In this document: piece after piece, positions 33,591-43,595 of the stretch
Numbering within the stretch: position 1 is the stretch's first letter
How the letters are laid out: the number at the start of each line of letters is the position of its first letter
The notes under the pieces: model-generated
The model's input: only the letters and a program-made list of their open reading frames with translations
Database searches by the model: none
What the model was told of the DNA's origin: nothing
From: Crocinitomix algicola
GTDB taxonomy: Bacteria; Bacteroidota; Bacteroidia; Flavobacteriales_D; Crocinitomicaceae
Direction of reading: 5' to 3'
Assembly (NCBI RefSeq): GCF_001661595.2
Contig: NZ_LYPF02000007.1
Span: forward strand, 230,151-294,150
Length of the DNA: 64,000 bases
Position numbers and translations under genes: made by a program

Positions 33591-34604
33591 TTATTCTTTT
33601 TCAATTAAACCAAATGTTTTATAAAGATGGTATAAACCTGGTAGGACAAAAACAGAAGCAATCAATAGCGAAAATCCTAATGAAACAAATACGGTATCAG
33701 GCGGTGTATTTTCAAGAATTGAAAGCTCTCCATTTTTAAACAATATTAAATTAGGAAAAGCGAGAGCTGCATAGATGAACACCATTAAAAACAATTGGAT
33801 GCCTAATATTAATCTTGGAATAATCTTGGATGGACCTGTAAGTGTTTTCCAAAGTGGGAAAAGTAATGCAGTGACAGTGAAAAATACAATTAAAGTGAGT
33901 TGATTGTCTAGAAAAAGGTAAATGAATTGACGTCCGTTTAAATAGGCTTCAATAAACAAAAGTACGCCAAATAAAACGGCTAAAATATTGGCGCGTTTTG
34001 CTTTACGAATAAAATAGGTTTGGATGTCAATTTTTGTTTCTCCAACTAAGAATAAGGCTGAAATAAGAGCAAAAATAGAAACTATAAAAAATCCGGAAAG
34101 TATAGCGAAGGGATTGAGCCATGAGTAAATGTATAAAGTGGCAAAATCACTTGAGGATATCTTATCGGGATGAATCATTTCTCCGCTGAGTACGGCACCA
34201 GCAGTTAGTCCTATGAAAAAAGGAGCAAAAACGCTGGAAATTTGAAATATGCGGTCGTATAAAATTTGGCTATTATCCGTAAAAGCATCATAATGACGAA
34301 ATACAAAAGCAGTTCCTCTTCCAATTATACCAACCAAAATTAGCGTTATTGGAAAATGAAGTTGGGTCACGATGAGGTTGTAGTATTGAGGGAATCCAAT
34401 CCATAAAATTACAATACATATAATCAGCCAAATATGATTTGCTTCCCATATTGGACCTATAATTCCGTAAGAAGTAGTTTTGGTAATTTCTTTATTTTTA
34501 GACTTTGAAAAGAATTCTAAAATCCCTACCCCAAAATCGGCGCCGCCAAACATCACATAAAAAAGAATGGATAAGAATAAAAAAGCGAGAACAATAATTA
34601 ACAT
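33591..34604 (-). CDS. cydB: Cytochrome bd oxidase subunit II (CydB)
   Basis: A 337-aa inner-membrane subunit of the high-affinity quinol oxidase, with about eight or nine membrane segments. The start MLIIVLAFLFLSILFYVMFGGADFGVGILE contains the family GGADFGVG motif near residue 21. IWEANHIWLI near 54 and the FRHYDAF region further support it. It overlaps nothing and follows cydA by 1 nt. There is no clear terminator before the sulfur operon 167 nt downstream, so read-through is possible. Confidence 0.93.
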   Translation of the reverse strand: MLIIVLAFLFLSILFYVMFGGADFGVGILEFFSKSKNKEITKTTSYGIIGPIWEANHIWLIICIVILWIGFPQYYNLIVTQLHFPITLILVGIIGRGTAFVFRHYDAFTDNSQILYDRIFQISSVFAPFFIGLTAGAVLSGEMIHPDKISSSDFATLYIYSWLNPFAILSGFFIVSIFALISALFLVGETKIDIQTYFIRKAKRANILAVLFGVLLFIEAYLNGRQFIYLFLDNQLTLIVFFTVTALLFPLWKTLTGPSKIIPRLILGIQLFLMVFIYAALAFPNLILFKNGELSILENTPPDTVFVSLGFSLLIASVFVLPGLYHLYKTFGLIEKE

Positions 34605-34605
34605 G

Positions 34606-35904
34606 TCAAGGGGTGTTTAATTTGCGAACTTGTCGATTCATTAACCAAAATACTGTAAAAGATAAACCGAGGTAAATCAATAGGTATAAGTAGAAACTGT
34701 ATTGCATGCCTTGGATCGGCGTAACTGCATCTTTCGTTTTCATAATGCCTTGGATTATCCAAGGCTGGCGTCCTAGTTCGGTGACCATCCATCCAGCTTC
34801 TAAGGCAATAAATCCAAGTGGAGTGGCAAGAACAAATGCCCAAATGAACCATTTTTTACCGATGAGGTTTGATCTTTTCATTGATAGGAAATAAATCGCA
34901 CCCAATAACATCAACAAAGTTCCAATACCAACCATAACCTGAAAGGAGTAATGCGTTAACGCTACTGGTGGGTGTTCATCTTTTGGAAATTCGTTCAAAC
35001 CTTTGACTTCTGCGTTGAAATCCCCAAAGGCAAGAAATGATAGTGCATTTGGGAGGTGAATGGCGTAATCAACCGACTGCGCTTTTTCATCAACAATACC
35101 ACCAATTATTAGGTCTGCGCCTTTCTCAGTTTCATAGTGTGCCTCCATGGCAGCAAGTTTTACAGGCTGTCGGACAGCGATATCTTTGGCGGCTATATCG
35201 CCACTAATAGGAATTAAAATTGCGGCTATTGAACCATAGAGAAGGGCAATTTTAAATGCGTTTAAATGTAAAATTGGATTTTTTTTACGATGATATTGCC
35301 ATAAATGTAGCCCGCCAACGGCAAACCCTACAGCAACAAAAGCAGCTAAAGACATGTGGAGAGCTTGTGAAAACCAAGCATCATTTAATAAGGCTCCTAT
35401 TGGATCAATATTTGAGAAAACACCATCTTTATAAGTAAATCCACTTGGTGAATTCATCCATCCATTGGCGGCAACAACCAGAATACCAGAAGCCAAACCA
35501 GAAATGCCAACTATTAAACCTGTGGTCCAGTGGAACCATTTGTTTTTGATTTTTTGCCAACCGTAAACATAAAAGCCGAAGGCAATTGCTTCTACAAAAA
35601 ATGCAGTACCTTCTAATGAAAAAGGCATACCAATTATTGGACCAGCATGCTTCATAAATTCAGGCCAAAGTAATCCTAACTCAAATGATAACATCGTACC
35701 AGAAACAGCTCCCACCACAAAGAATATCGCGACTCCTTTTTGCCAAGCTTTTGTCAGGGTTAAAAAATGCTCTTTACCGGATTTAATCCATTTATAATGC
35801 GCCGTGATCATGAGAAAAGGCATCACCATTCCGATTGCGGCAAAAACAATGTGAAAAATCATTGAGGTTGCCATCTGCATTCGTGCAGCAATTAGGGTGT
35901 CCAT
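34606..35904 (-). CDS. cydA: Cytochrome bd oxidase subunit I (CydA), short Q-loop type
   Basis: A 432-aa haem-bearing subunit. The haem ligand His18 (SMIFHIVFAAIG) is visible, and another lies in SQALHMSLAAFV near 176. The signature GRQPWIIQG comes near residue 380. E. coli CydA is about 520 aa; the shortening falls in the periplasmic Q-loop, as in many Bacteroidetes. Bd oxidases resist sulfide, which suits a place beside persulfide-handling genes. The 454-nt upstream gap shows no consensus -7 box on the minus strand. Confidence 0.94.
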   Translation of the reverse strand: MDTLIAARMQMATSMIFHIVFAAIGMVMPFLMITAHYKWIKSGKEHFLTLTKAWQKGVAIFFVVGAVSGTMLSFELGLLWPEFMKHAGPIIGMPFSLEGTAFFVEAIAFGFYVYGWQKIKNKWFHWTTGLIVGISGLASGILVVAANGWMNSPSGFTYKDGVFSNIDPIGALLNDAWFSQALHMSLAAFVAVGFAVGGLHLWQYHRKKNPILHLNAFKIALLYGSIAAILIPISGDIAAKDIAVRQPVKLAAMEAHYETEKGADLIIGGIVDEKAQSVDYAIHLPNALSFLAFGDFNAEVKGLNEFPKDEHPPVALTHYSFQVMVGIGTLLMLLGAIYFLSMKRSNLIGKKWFIWAFVLATPLGFIALEAGWMVTELGRQPWIIQGIMKTKDAVTPIQGMQYSFYLYLLIYLGLSFTVFWLMNRQVRKLNTP

Positions 35905-36358
35905 TTTGACCTTGTGTTTTGAACAGTGAATTTACGAAAAAAAGTATTCATAAACGGAATAAAAAATAGATTCCTTTATTAAATTTTGCATTTAAACTTT
36001 AGAAATTGAAATAGGTTAAAATCATTTGGATAAGCTCAAGTTTTTTTTAAAATTTTTATCCGTCTTCAAGTTTGTGAAATTACATTTTATATATAGTTGT
36101 TGGACAGGTGTATAGCTGCTTTAGTTGGTTTATTCTTATTCGTGAATCTCAAGGCAACTTTAAAGAATGATTGGTGTATTAAAGCCGGGCAACAAACCCT
36201 TTTGAATTTTTACCAGTTATCTACTACATTATACGAAGCTAAAATATGAGGAAAATGTACAAAAAAGGGAAGGTTAAATTTGGAAACATTCTAGTAGGCC
36301 TAACCTGTCCTTATGATTCATTTGATTATATTTACGGCCGACAAAATATCCCCCGATA
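35905..36358. other. Divergent intergenic region, cydA / GT2
   Basis: This 454-nt A+T-rich gap separates divergent genes. GGATAA (36028-36033) and TTATCC (36056-36061) flank a T/A-rich run and could form a weak hairpin. TATATTTA at 36330-36337 is a poor -7 match for the + strand gene. No open reading frame, tRNA or convincing operator was found. Confidence 0.4.
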
Positions 36359-37456
36359 ATGATTGATGGAAAAAAAGTAGCGGTAGTTGTTCCTGCATAT
36401 AATGAAGAAACGCAGATAGGCATGGTGATTGAATCTATGCCTGATTATGTTGATCGAATTGTAATTGTAAATGATAAATCAAAGGACAAAACAGAGGAAG
36501 TAATATTAGAGTACATTAAAAAAGATGGTAAATCTCCAATCAGTTTAAAACCATTTCCTACCCCTGTCGTTAAGAACATATATAATGAAGCGGAGCAAGT
36601 TGTTCGCCAAATAGAACTCGAAGAAATTAAGTACTATGTTCCTTCCGAAATCAAGAATGAAGATCCTGACAATAGTCGTATTATTTTGATTAGCCACCTT
36701 GAAAATGGTGGGGTTGGAGCGGCAATTTCAAGAGGGTATAAATGGTGTAAAGACCATGAAATTGATTGTACCGCAGTAATGGCTGGTGATGGGCAAATGG
36801 ATCCAGCAGAATTATTTGGAATTTGTGCACCTGTTGTTCATGATAATGTGGATTATGTGAAAGGAAATCGTTTAATTCACCCAAGTGCAAAATATGTCAT
36901 TCCTAAAACACGTCTTTTTGGTAATTCGGTTTTGTCAATTTTGACAAAAATGGCCTCAGGTTACTGGCGAATTTCAGATACACAAACTGGTTATACAGCG
37001 ATTTCCTTATCGGCTTTGAGAAAGATAAAAATACATGATATTTATAAAAGTTATGGTATGCCAAACGACACCTTAATTAAATTGAATATCAATCATTGTA
37101 CGATAAAAGAAATTGAAATCAAACCAATTTATAAGGTTGGGGAACAGTCTAAGATGAAGATCATGAAGGTTATTCCAACCGTTTCGATGCTTTTGTTAAA
37201 AGGATTTTTCAAGCGATTATGGATAAAATACTTCGTGCGAGATTTTCATCCTTTATTCTTGTTTTATTTGTCTTCCTTTATTTTAGGGTTAGCATCATTA
37301 CCTTACTTGTTTAAAATTTTGAAATTCGTGTACAATGATGTTACAATAAATACCCAGCCTTTATTAGCCTTCTTGTTTTTGTCAATTAGTGGTTTGCAGG
37401 CGTTTATTTTTGCAATGTGGATGGATATTCAAGATAATGAACGACTTTACAAATAA
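36359..37456 (+). CDS. Family 2 glycosyltransferase with C-terminal membrane segments
   Basis: A 365-aa membrane-anchored GT2 enzyme of the polyprenyl-phosphate hexose synthase type. The N-terminal VVVPAYNEETQIGMVIESMP and IVNDKSKDKTEE are the GT-A start, and VMAGDGQMDP (near residue 141) holds the DxD-like metal site. DTQTGYTAIS near 205 is the acceptor-side motif. Two membrane segments occupy about 290-365. An insert at residues 55-105 is longer than in DPM1. It leads a + strand surface-polysaccharide group with the GT-C-like pair and flippase. Confidence 0.85.
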   Translation: MIDGKKVAVVVPAYNEETQIGMVIESMPDYVDRIVIVNDKSKDKTEEVILEYIKKDGKSPISLKPFPTPVVKNIYNEAEQVVRQIELEEIKYYVPSEIKNEDPDNSRIILISHLENGGVGAAISRGYKWCKDHEIDCTAVMAGDGQMDPAELFGICAPVVHDNVDYVKGNRLIHPSAKYVIPKTRLFGNSVLSILTKMASGYWRISDTQTGYTAISLSALRKIKIHDIYKSYGMPNDTLIKLNINHCTIKEIEIKPIYKVGEQSKMKIMKVIPTVSMLLLKGFFKRLWIKYFVRDFHPLFLFYLSSFILGLASLPYLFKILKFVYNDVTINTQPLLAFLFLSISGLQAFIFAMWMDIQDNERLYK

Positions 37457-37547
37457 CTAATTTCCTTTACTTATATTAGAGGCGACTATGTTGAAATAAG
37501 GATAAATTTGAAAACTTATTCGACTTTGTAAAACAAAATTACTTTTA

Positions 37548-38897
37548 ATGGTTTATTTTATACTTCTTGTAAAGTATTTTATTTACGTTTTTTTAGGAGG
37601 ACTGGCTTTCTATTCTGTTTCAACCCGTTTTTTTAATTTGAGTGAGTCCAATAAAAAAATGTACTTTTTATACTCGCTAGGAATAGGCCCCGCAATAGCG
37701 AGCATTACGCTTTATTACCTTTATCTTTTCTTTCCAAAGCAAGAAAACTTTTTCTATTTGGGAGCTATAATTTTTTTGTTTATCAGTATGATTGTTCTGA
37801 ATAAAAGCGCAATCGGAGAGTATTCAAATTATTACAAAAAAGCGATTAATTCGTATAAGAGTCTTTTCTTATTCAACAAAGAACTTAGAAATTATTTATA
37901 CAGTTACAAATCGTTAATTGTCGGTTTGATAATAGCTTTTGTTTTATTTGAAATTAATTACGGCTACCGAACATATTTAAATATTATATATGGTGGTATC
38001 GGATTAATTATATTAATTGCTTGCATTGTAAGTAGCAATTTTAGATCCAAAGTAAAACAGGGGTGGAAATTTTTTTCGAATCTACTCAAAGACATATTTA
38101 CCTTGAATTTTTCACGTGAAAATTATCCCGGTTTAAATGCTTTCTACTCGCATTTTGTTAGGGACAATAATTTTTATTTTTTAGCTATTACTTTATTTTT
38201 TTTGGTTGGGCTAAAGGCGCTTTTACTTTTTTTTACGATTGGGCACGATTTTGTACAGTACCTTGTTCAAGCAGAGTTTATTTTTAAGCAAAAAGCAATT
38301 ATTTATGAGTCGCATATTTTTTACCCTGAAAATGGTTTTTATTATGTTGGTTTGCATGGTTGGTCGTTTCCACTACAATATTCACTAGAGTGTTTAGTCG
38401 ATGATTTCATGGGGTATGGTTATGGTATGTATTTTAAGAGCTTGACGACATTCTATGGTATATTAATAATCTCAGTGGTTTATTTTACTGTAAAAAAACA
38501 TTTTAACCTCTTTTATGCTTGTGCGGCAATGTTTGTTTTGATTTTCGCAAAGGGATTCTTAACAGCGACAACAAACGCTCATATTGATGCTTATCGTATA
38601 TTTTTCTTTGTACTATCCTTCTATTTTACACTTAGGTTGATTGATAATGGTAGGTCAAATGAAATTCCTCTGTTAGCATTTCTTTCTGGAACCTCGGCTT
38701 TTGCCCATTCTTTAGGGGTGATTATTGCCGTAATATTTGGTTTTACAATACTCTTTTATCTTCAAAAAAAATGGGTTTCTAAAATCAAAGACGCTCTAAT
38801 TTATGGGGTGTTAACATTAGTTTTTGGAGGGGCTCATTATATTATTGATGTATTTTACGGTACAGGTTGGATTTTTAAAGAAATAGAATTTTATTAA
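37548..38897 (+). CDS. Polytopic membrane protein, likely N-terminal half of a split GT-C transferase
   Basis: A 449-aa protein with about ten membrane segments. A large loop after a membrane segment near residue 230 has GHDFVQYLVQAEFIF, an acidic site placed like the first-loop Asp of GT-C enzymes (PMT, ArnT, AglB types). No annotated family could be assigned. Its stop overlaps the start of the next gene (TAATG), and the product ends just after a membrane helix without a soluble domain, as if the second half lies in the next gene. Confidence 0.6.
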   Translation: MVYFILLVKYFIYVFLGGLAFYSVSTRFFNLSESNKKMYFLYSLGIGPAIASITLYYLYLFFPKQENFFYLGAIIFLFISMIVLNKSAIGEYSNYYKKAINSYKSLFLFNKELRNYLYSYKSLIVGLIIAFVLFEINYGYRTYLNIIYGGIGLIILIACIVSSNFRSKVKQGWKFFSNLLKDIFTLNFSRENYPGLNAFYSHFVRDNNFYFLAITLFFLVGLKALLLFFTIGHDFVQYLVQAEFIFKQKAIIYESHIFYPENGFYYVGLHGWSFPLQYSLECLVDDFMGYGYGMYFKSLTTFYGILIISVVYFTVKKHFNLFYACAAMFVLIFAKGFLTATTNAHIDAYRIFFFVLSFYFTLRLIDNGRSNEIPLLAFLSGTSAFAHSLGVIIAVIFGFTILFYLQKKWVSKIKDALIYGVLTLVFGGAHYIIDVFYGTGWIFKEIEFY

Positions 38898-39934
38898 TGG
38901 AAGTAGAAAGGAAGCATACCGCTAAACTATTAGTTTTGGTAACAGTTGGCTTTTTGCTGTTTACAGAATTATTGAGATTAATATTGAACAGAGAAGTACC
39001 TGGTGCAGATTTTAATTTGACTTACCGAAAAATTGAGACACTCGATAAATTGATCATGAACGGTATGTTAGGTCATTTTTTTCGCTTTAGTGTTTTTGGG
39101 ATTATCAACCTTATAATTCTTCCATTCTTAGTCAATGACTTACTTAAATATAAAAAGTTGCCAAACTTACATCGAGCATTTCTTTTTATGTACTGTGGTA
39201 TTCTCTTAGTAGTAGGAATTAAAGGTTATTTTAATCCAAGATATACATTAACCTTATTCCCTGTTTCAGTGGTTTATCTTTTATATAGCCTTTGGACTTT
39301 GTTTAGGCGGAAGGGCTGGGTGATTTATATGAAATGGGTGCCGTTTGTTCTTGCATTTTTAGCAATTTACGATTTTGGAAGGAAGATCGTTACCATTGAG
39401 CCTTATCATGAGTTCATGGAAGAGCATCTATATAGTCAACAATATAAAGGAACGAAAAATGGGGTTAACATAGAAATGGAAATTACTCGTGTTACAGCGT
39501 TTCAAGGAATGGTTGATGCCATAATAAACCAGAATCTCGCAGATTATAAATACAATCCAGACTTCTACGATAGTTATCCTAATTTGTCTCAACGAAAAAT
39601 TTTCGATTTTATACAAGCAAATTATGAAAATGGAGGAAAAAGAGTATTGACGAATAATATTCCAGCTATTTATCATAATACGGAAGCTTATGCTGTGTTC
39701 TACTGGTGCGGTGAAGATATTGTTTATGATGGTGATGGACAATGGCACTTATTTGAAGGTAGAACGCAAGAAGAGGTAAAGTCTTACTTGCTAGATACCA
39801 TGGATGTTGGTTTCATTTATACCTATGAGCCTTACAATAATTATAATCCAGAATTCCATGAATTTTTGCATGATGAATGCAAAATAATCGAACAGACTTT
39901 CAACACCTATCAGCTGTTTAAAATAATTGAATAG
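38897..39934 (+). CDS. Membrane protein with C-terminal soluble domain, likely second half of the split GT-C transferase
   Basis: A 345-aa protein with about five membrane segments in the first 165 residues (LLVLVTVGFLLFTELL, FGIINLIILPFLV and others), then a soluble domain of about 180 residues rich in Tyr and Asn. This is the C-terminal layout of GT-C glycosyltransferases. It starts on the stop codon of the preceding gene, and the flippase follows directly after its own stop. Splitting versus a frameshift in one 794-residue gene cannot be decided here. Confidence 0.6.
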   Translation: MEVERKHTAKLLVLVTVGFLLFTELLRLILNREVPGADFNLTYRKIETLDKLIMNGMLGHFFRFSVFGIINLIILPFLVNDLLKYKKLPNLHRAFLFMYCGILLVVGIKGYFNPRYTLTLFPVSVVYLLYSLWTLFRRKGWVIYMKWVPFVLAFLAIYDFGRKIVTIEPYHEFMEEHLYSQQYKGTKNGVNIEMEITRVTAFQGMVDAIINQNLADYKYNPDFYDSYPNLSQRKIFDFIQANYENGGKRVLTNNIPAIYHNTEAYAVFYWCGEDIVYDGDGQWHLFEGRTQEEVKSYLLDTMDVGFIYTYEPYNNYNPEFHEFLHDECKIIEQTFNTYQLFKIIE

Positions 39935-41206
39935 ATGAAAAAATCAAAGATTAATAAATTCTCTTTAGATGCTTTATTTAATTTGTTGTCAGTAGGATTA
40001 GGAGGAGTGCTCTACATATTGATGAATACCATCATCTTGGAAACTTTTGGCGAAGAATTGTTGGGTATTTTTAATTTGACTTACGCCATATATATGGTTT
40101 TGGCTCAAATTGCAATTTTTGGTGTACACTTATCTGTCCAGATGCATATTCCAAGTTTGTTACGTAATCAGGAAGGAATCAATAATTCAATATCAGCTTC
40201 CTTAATTTTATCTTCATTAATTTCAGTTGTTCTCGTGCTTGTGGTTTTTCCAATGTCTGGGTTCATCGCAAATTCTTTCGGTATAGAAGAGCTTGAATTA
40301 GCCATAAAGAGTTGTGTTTGGGGGCTATTCTTTTTTTCCATGAATAAAGTTTTGATGGCTTATCTAAATGGGCTTAGAAAAATGCAAGCCTTTGCTTTTT
40401 TCACTTTTTTAAGACTTCTACTAATGTTCTTGTTTGCCGCGTTAAATTGTTATGTAATTGAAGATTCAAGTGGTTTAGTATCGTTATTCGCATTTACAGA
40501 AGCTATCCTCTTTGTTGGATTAATGATCTATTCATTAAAGTTTTTTAAAATTCGGTTCAATAATGCTGTCCAATCATATATAGTCAAGCATTTTAAGTTT
40601 GGTAAACAGGCCTTTTTAGGCAATTTATTGTTAGACATTAATACACGTGTTGATGTTATAATGCTTGGCTATCTTACCAATGAAGGGGCAGTGGGTGTTT
40701 ATAGTTTTGTTTTGGCAGTTTCTCAAGGTGTTTTGCAGATACCTGTAGTTTTTAGAAATAATATTAATCCGGTGATAACGAAAGCGGCGGTTTTAAAGAA
40801 TGTTTCTGGAAAATTGGGGGTTATTCTACGGGAGAATATTAGCAAGTTTTATAAGGTAATAGGAGTAATTGCCTTAACAACTATTGCTTTCTACCCTCTT
40901 GGTTTATTAGTGTTGGGGATTGAAGAAAATTTTAATACCTATTGGTTGCTTTATGCTATAATTGTAGGTGGAATTGTGATTTCCGCAGGTTATCAACCAT
41001 TTACAATGCTTTTTAACCAGATGAAAAAACCAAAAATACAATCTAAGTTGTTTTTTTACTTGTTTTTAATCAATCTAGTGGCTAATTATGTTTTTATTGG
41101 ATTTTTAGGTGTTTTCGGAGCGGCATTGGGAACAGCCATTTCTTATATTTCTTTGATTTTCTTAATCAAGTTTTTAGCAAAAAAACACTTTCAACTTTAT
41201 ATATAA
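39935..41206 (+). CDS. Wzx-like polysaccharide flippase
   Basis: A 423-aa MOP-superfamily exporter with 12 or so membrane segments, starting SLDALFNLLSVGLGGVLYILMN. The DINTRVDVIMLGYLTNEGAVG stretch near residue 235 (key run DVIMLGYL) is typical of O-unit flippases. It would move lipid-linked oligosaccharide across the inner membrane. It begins right after the previous stop with no gap and converges on the nucleotide-sugar operon with 9 nt between. Confidence 0.85.
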   Translation: MKKSKINKFSLDALFNLLSVGLGGVLYILMNTIILETFGEELLGIFNLTYAIYMVLAQIAIFGVHLSVQMHIPSLLRNQEGINNSISASLILSSLISVVLVLVVFPMSGFIANSFGIEELELAIKSCVWGLFFFSMNKVLMAYLNGLRKMQAFAFFTFLRLLLMFLFAALNCYVIEDSSGLVSLFAFTEAILFVGLMIYSLKFFKIRFNNAVQSYIVKHFKFGKQAFLGNLLLDINTRVDVIMLGYLTNEGAVGVYSFVLAVSQGVLQIPVVFRNNINPVITKAAVLKNVSGKLGVILRENISKFYKVIGVIALTTIAFYPLGLLVLGIEENFNTYWLLYAIIVGGIVISAGYQPFTMLFNQMKKPKIQSKLFFYLFLINLVANYVFIGFLGVFGAALGTAISYISLIFLIKFLAKKHFQLYI

Positions 41207-41215
41207 CAGCAAGTT

Positions 41216-42268
41216 TTAACCGTAATGCTTCTTATAATAATCTTGATAGTTGCCGGAGGTGATTTCTTTTACCCACGTGTCATTTGCTAAATACCAATCA
41301 ACTGTACGGTTTAATCCTTCTTCAAATTGAATAGAAGGCTCCCAGCCTAAGTCATCTTTAATTTTTGTTGCATCTATTGCATAACGCATGTCATGACCGG
41401 CACGATCCTGGACAAAAGTAATTTGTTTTGCTGATGTCCCTTTCTCACGACCGAGGCGATCATCCATTATCTCACATAAAAGATGTACGAGTTTTATATT
41501 GGTTAATTCATTCCATCCACCAACATTGTAAGTTTCGTTGATTTTGCCCTTATGAAAGATAGTGTCAATTGCACGGGCATGATCATTTACCCATAGCCAA
41601 TCTCTTACGTTCACTCCTGTTCCATAAACGGGTAGCGGTTTTCCTTCTTTAATGTTATTTATCATTAAAGGGATAAGTTTCTCTGGAAACTGATGTGAAC
41701 CGTAATTGTTGGAGCAGTTCGACAGTTTAATATTCATCTTGTAAGTGTGCCCATAGGCTCTTACAATATGGTCTGAACTGGCTTTTGATGCTGAATATGG
41801 GCTGCGTGGATCATAAGCGGTTGTTTCTGTGAAAAATCCTTCAGTTCCTAACGAACCATAAACTTCATCTGTGGACACATGATAAAAAATGTGGTTATCG
41901 GCTTTCCATGTCGTTCTTGCAACATCCAACAAATTGGCGGTGCCAACAATATTTGTTGTGATAAAATCCAAAGGACCGCTAATAGATCGGTCTACATGAG
42001 ATTCAGCGGCAAGGTGAATAACATCTGAAATAGCATACTCTTCAAATACTTTAGCTAAAGCAACTTTATCGCGAATGTCACATTTAACAAATGCGTAATT
42101 CGACTTGGTTTCAATATCGCTAATATTTGCAAGGTTGCCCGCGTAAGTTAATAAATCAAGGTTGATGATTTTATATTGCGGATAATTATTTACAAATAAT
42201 CGAACCACATGGGAGCCGATAAAACCGGCTCCACCAGTGATTAAAATATGCTTTTCAAACGTGTTCAT
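41216..42268 (-). CDS. rfbB: dTDP-glucose 4,6-dehydratase
   Basis: A 350-aa extended short-chain dehydrogenase making dTDP-4-keto-6-deoxyglucose. The NAD loop GGAGFIGSHVV (11-21), LAAESHVDRSI near 86, STDEVYGSLG near 132 and the catalytic YSASKASSDH near 157 are family hallmarks. rfbA, rfbC and rfbD are not in the window, so the final deoxysugar must depend on genes elsewhere. It is the last gene of the eight-gene minus-strand nucleotide-sugar set, 1 nt after the dehydrogenase gene. Confidence 0.93.
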   Translation of the reverse strand: MNTFEKHILITGGAGFIGSHVVRLFVNNYPQYKIINLDLLTYAGNLANISDIETKSNYAFVKCDIRDKVALAKVFEEYAISDVIHLAAESHVDRSISGPLDFITTNIVGTANLLDVARTTWKADNHIFYHVSTDEVYGSLGTEGFFTETTAYDPRSPYSASKASSDHIVRAYGHTYKMNIKLSNCSNNYGSHQFPEKLIPLMINNIKEGKPLPVYGTGVNVRDWLWVNDHARAIDTIFHKGKINETYNVGGWNELTNIKLVHLLCEIMDDRLGREKGTSAKQITFVQDRAGHDMRYAIDATKIKDDLGWEPSIQFEEGLNRTVDWYLANDTWVKEITSGNYQDYYKKHYG

Positions 42269-42269
42269 T

Positions 42270-43574
42270 TTATAAACTCCAGTAATCGATAGTTTTGATT
42301 TTGTCTTTGTAAATTCCTTTTAAATCTACGACAATACCATTATCTCCAGTTAACATTTTAGCAAAATCTGCCTCAGTTAAAGATACATATTCTTTATGAT
42401 TAACAGCAACAATGACTGCATCATAATCGTTTGTAGGTGTTTCTGTTAATGAAAATCCGTATTCCTCAAATAGTTCTTCAGAGTCGGCATGTGGGTCGAC
42501 AACATGCACTGTACAAGCAAATGATTGTAATTCTTGAATCACATCAACTATTTTCGAGTTTCTAATGTCGCTGACATCTTCTTTAAACGTAGCACCAAGT
42601 ATTAATACTTTAGATTCCATCGGGTTTTTTCCATGAGCAATCATCTTTTTCACAGTTTGTTTACCTACATAGAATCCCATTGAATCGTTTACGTAACGAC
42701 CAGAGTTTATGATTTTTGCGTGATACCCTAATTGTTTTGCTTTGTGTGTTAAGTAATAAGGGTCTACACCAATACAGTGGCCACCAACTAAACCTGGTCT
42801 AAAATTTAGGAAGTTCCATTTAGTTCCAGCAGCGTTTAAAACATCATACGTGTTAATACCCAGACGATTGAAGATAATAGACAACTCGTTTATCAAGGCA
42901 ATGTTTACATCGCGTTGCGTGTTCTCAATAATTTTTGCAGCTTCCGCAACTTTGATTGAGGCTGCACGATGTACTCCTGCTTCAACAACAAGTTCATATG
43001 TTTTCGCAATTTCTTCTGCGGAAAAATCATCACAACCTGAAGAAACCTTAACGATTGATGCTAAAGTGTGTACTTTATCTCCCGGATTAATTCGTTCAGG
43101 TGAATAACCCACTTTAAAGTCGTCCATGAATTTTAAACCAGATACCTCTTCTAGTACAGGGATACAATCCTCTTCTGTACAACCTGGGTATACGGTGGAT
43201 TCATAAACAACATAATCTCCTTTTTTTAGGGCTTTTCCTACAGTAGTACTCGCGCCTATCAACGGTTTTAAGTCTGGCATTTTACCAGAGTCAATTGGTG
43301 TAGGAACGGCAACGATAAAGAACGTTGCTTCTTTCAAGTCATCAATATTTGCCGTGAATTCAATATTACACCCTTCAAAATCAGAAGCTTCTAATTCATT
43401 ACTTGGATCGATATTGTTTTTCATCATCTCCACGCGCTTTTCGTTGATGTCAAATCCGATTACATCAATTTTACGTGCAAACTCTAAGGCGATTGGTAAT
43501 CCAACATAACCAAGACCAATTACGGCAAGTTTCGTTTCTCTATTGACTAATTTGTCATAAATGTTTACGTCCAT
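42270..43574 (-). CDS. UDP-N-acetylhexosamine 6-dehydrogenase (WbpO/TviB/WbpA class)
   Basis: A 434-aa NAD-dependent dehydrogenase oxidising C6 of a UDP-HexNAc to the uronic acid. VIGLGYVGLPIALEF (18-32), VGYSPERINPGD near 158 and the catalytic GGHCIGVDPYYL (Cys near 268) are clear. The start resembles TviB/WbpO (UDP-GalNAc) more than WbpA, but the neighbouring WbpB/D/E homologues need UDP-GlcNAcA as feed. The actual substrate is therefore open. Confidence 0.88.
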   Translation of the reverse strand: MDVNIYDKLVNRETKLAVIGLGYVGLPIALEFARKIDVIGFDINEKRVEMMKNNIDPSNELEASDFEGCNIEFTANIDDLKEATFFIVAVPTPIDSGKMPDLKPLIGASTTVGKALKKGDYVVYESTVYPGCTEEDCIPVLEEVSGLKFMDDFKVGYSPERINPGDKVHTLASIVKVSSGCDDFSAEEIAKTYELVVEAGVHRAASIKVAEAAKIIENTQRDVNIALINELSIIFNRLGINTYDVLNAAGTKWNFLNFRPGLVGGHCIGVDPYYLTHKAKQLGYHAKIINSGRYVNDSMGFYVGKQTVKKMIAHGKNPMESKVLILGATFKEDVSDIRNSKIVDVIQELQSFACTVHVVDPHADSEELFEEYGFSLTETPTNDYDAVIVAVNHKEYVSLTEADFAKMLTGDNGIVVDLKGIYKDKIKTIDYWSL

Positions 43575-43595
43575 TTTTTTTCTTTTATCAGTATT

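Noticed and set aside
36028..36061. Hairpin GGATAA/TTATCC as a terminator for cydA or the GT2 gene
   Set aside because: It lies upstream of both divergent genes, has only six pairs and a long A/T loop.
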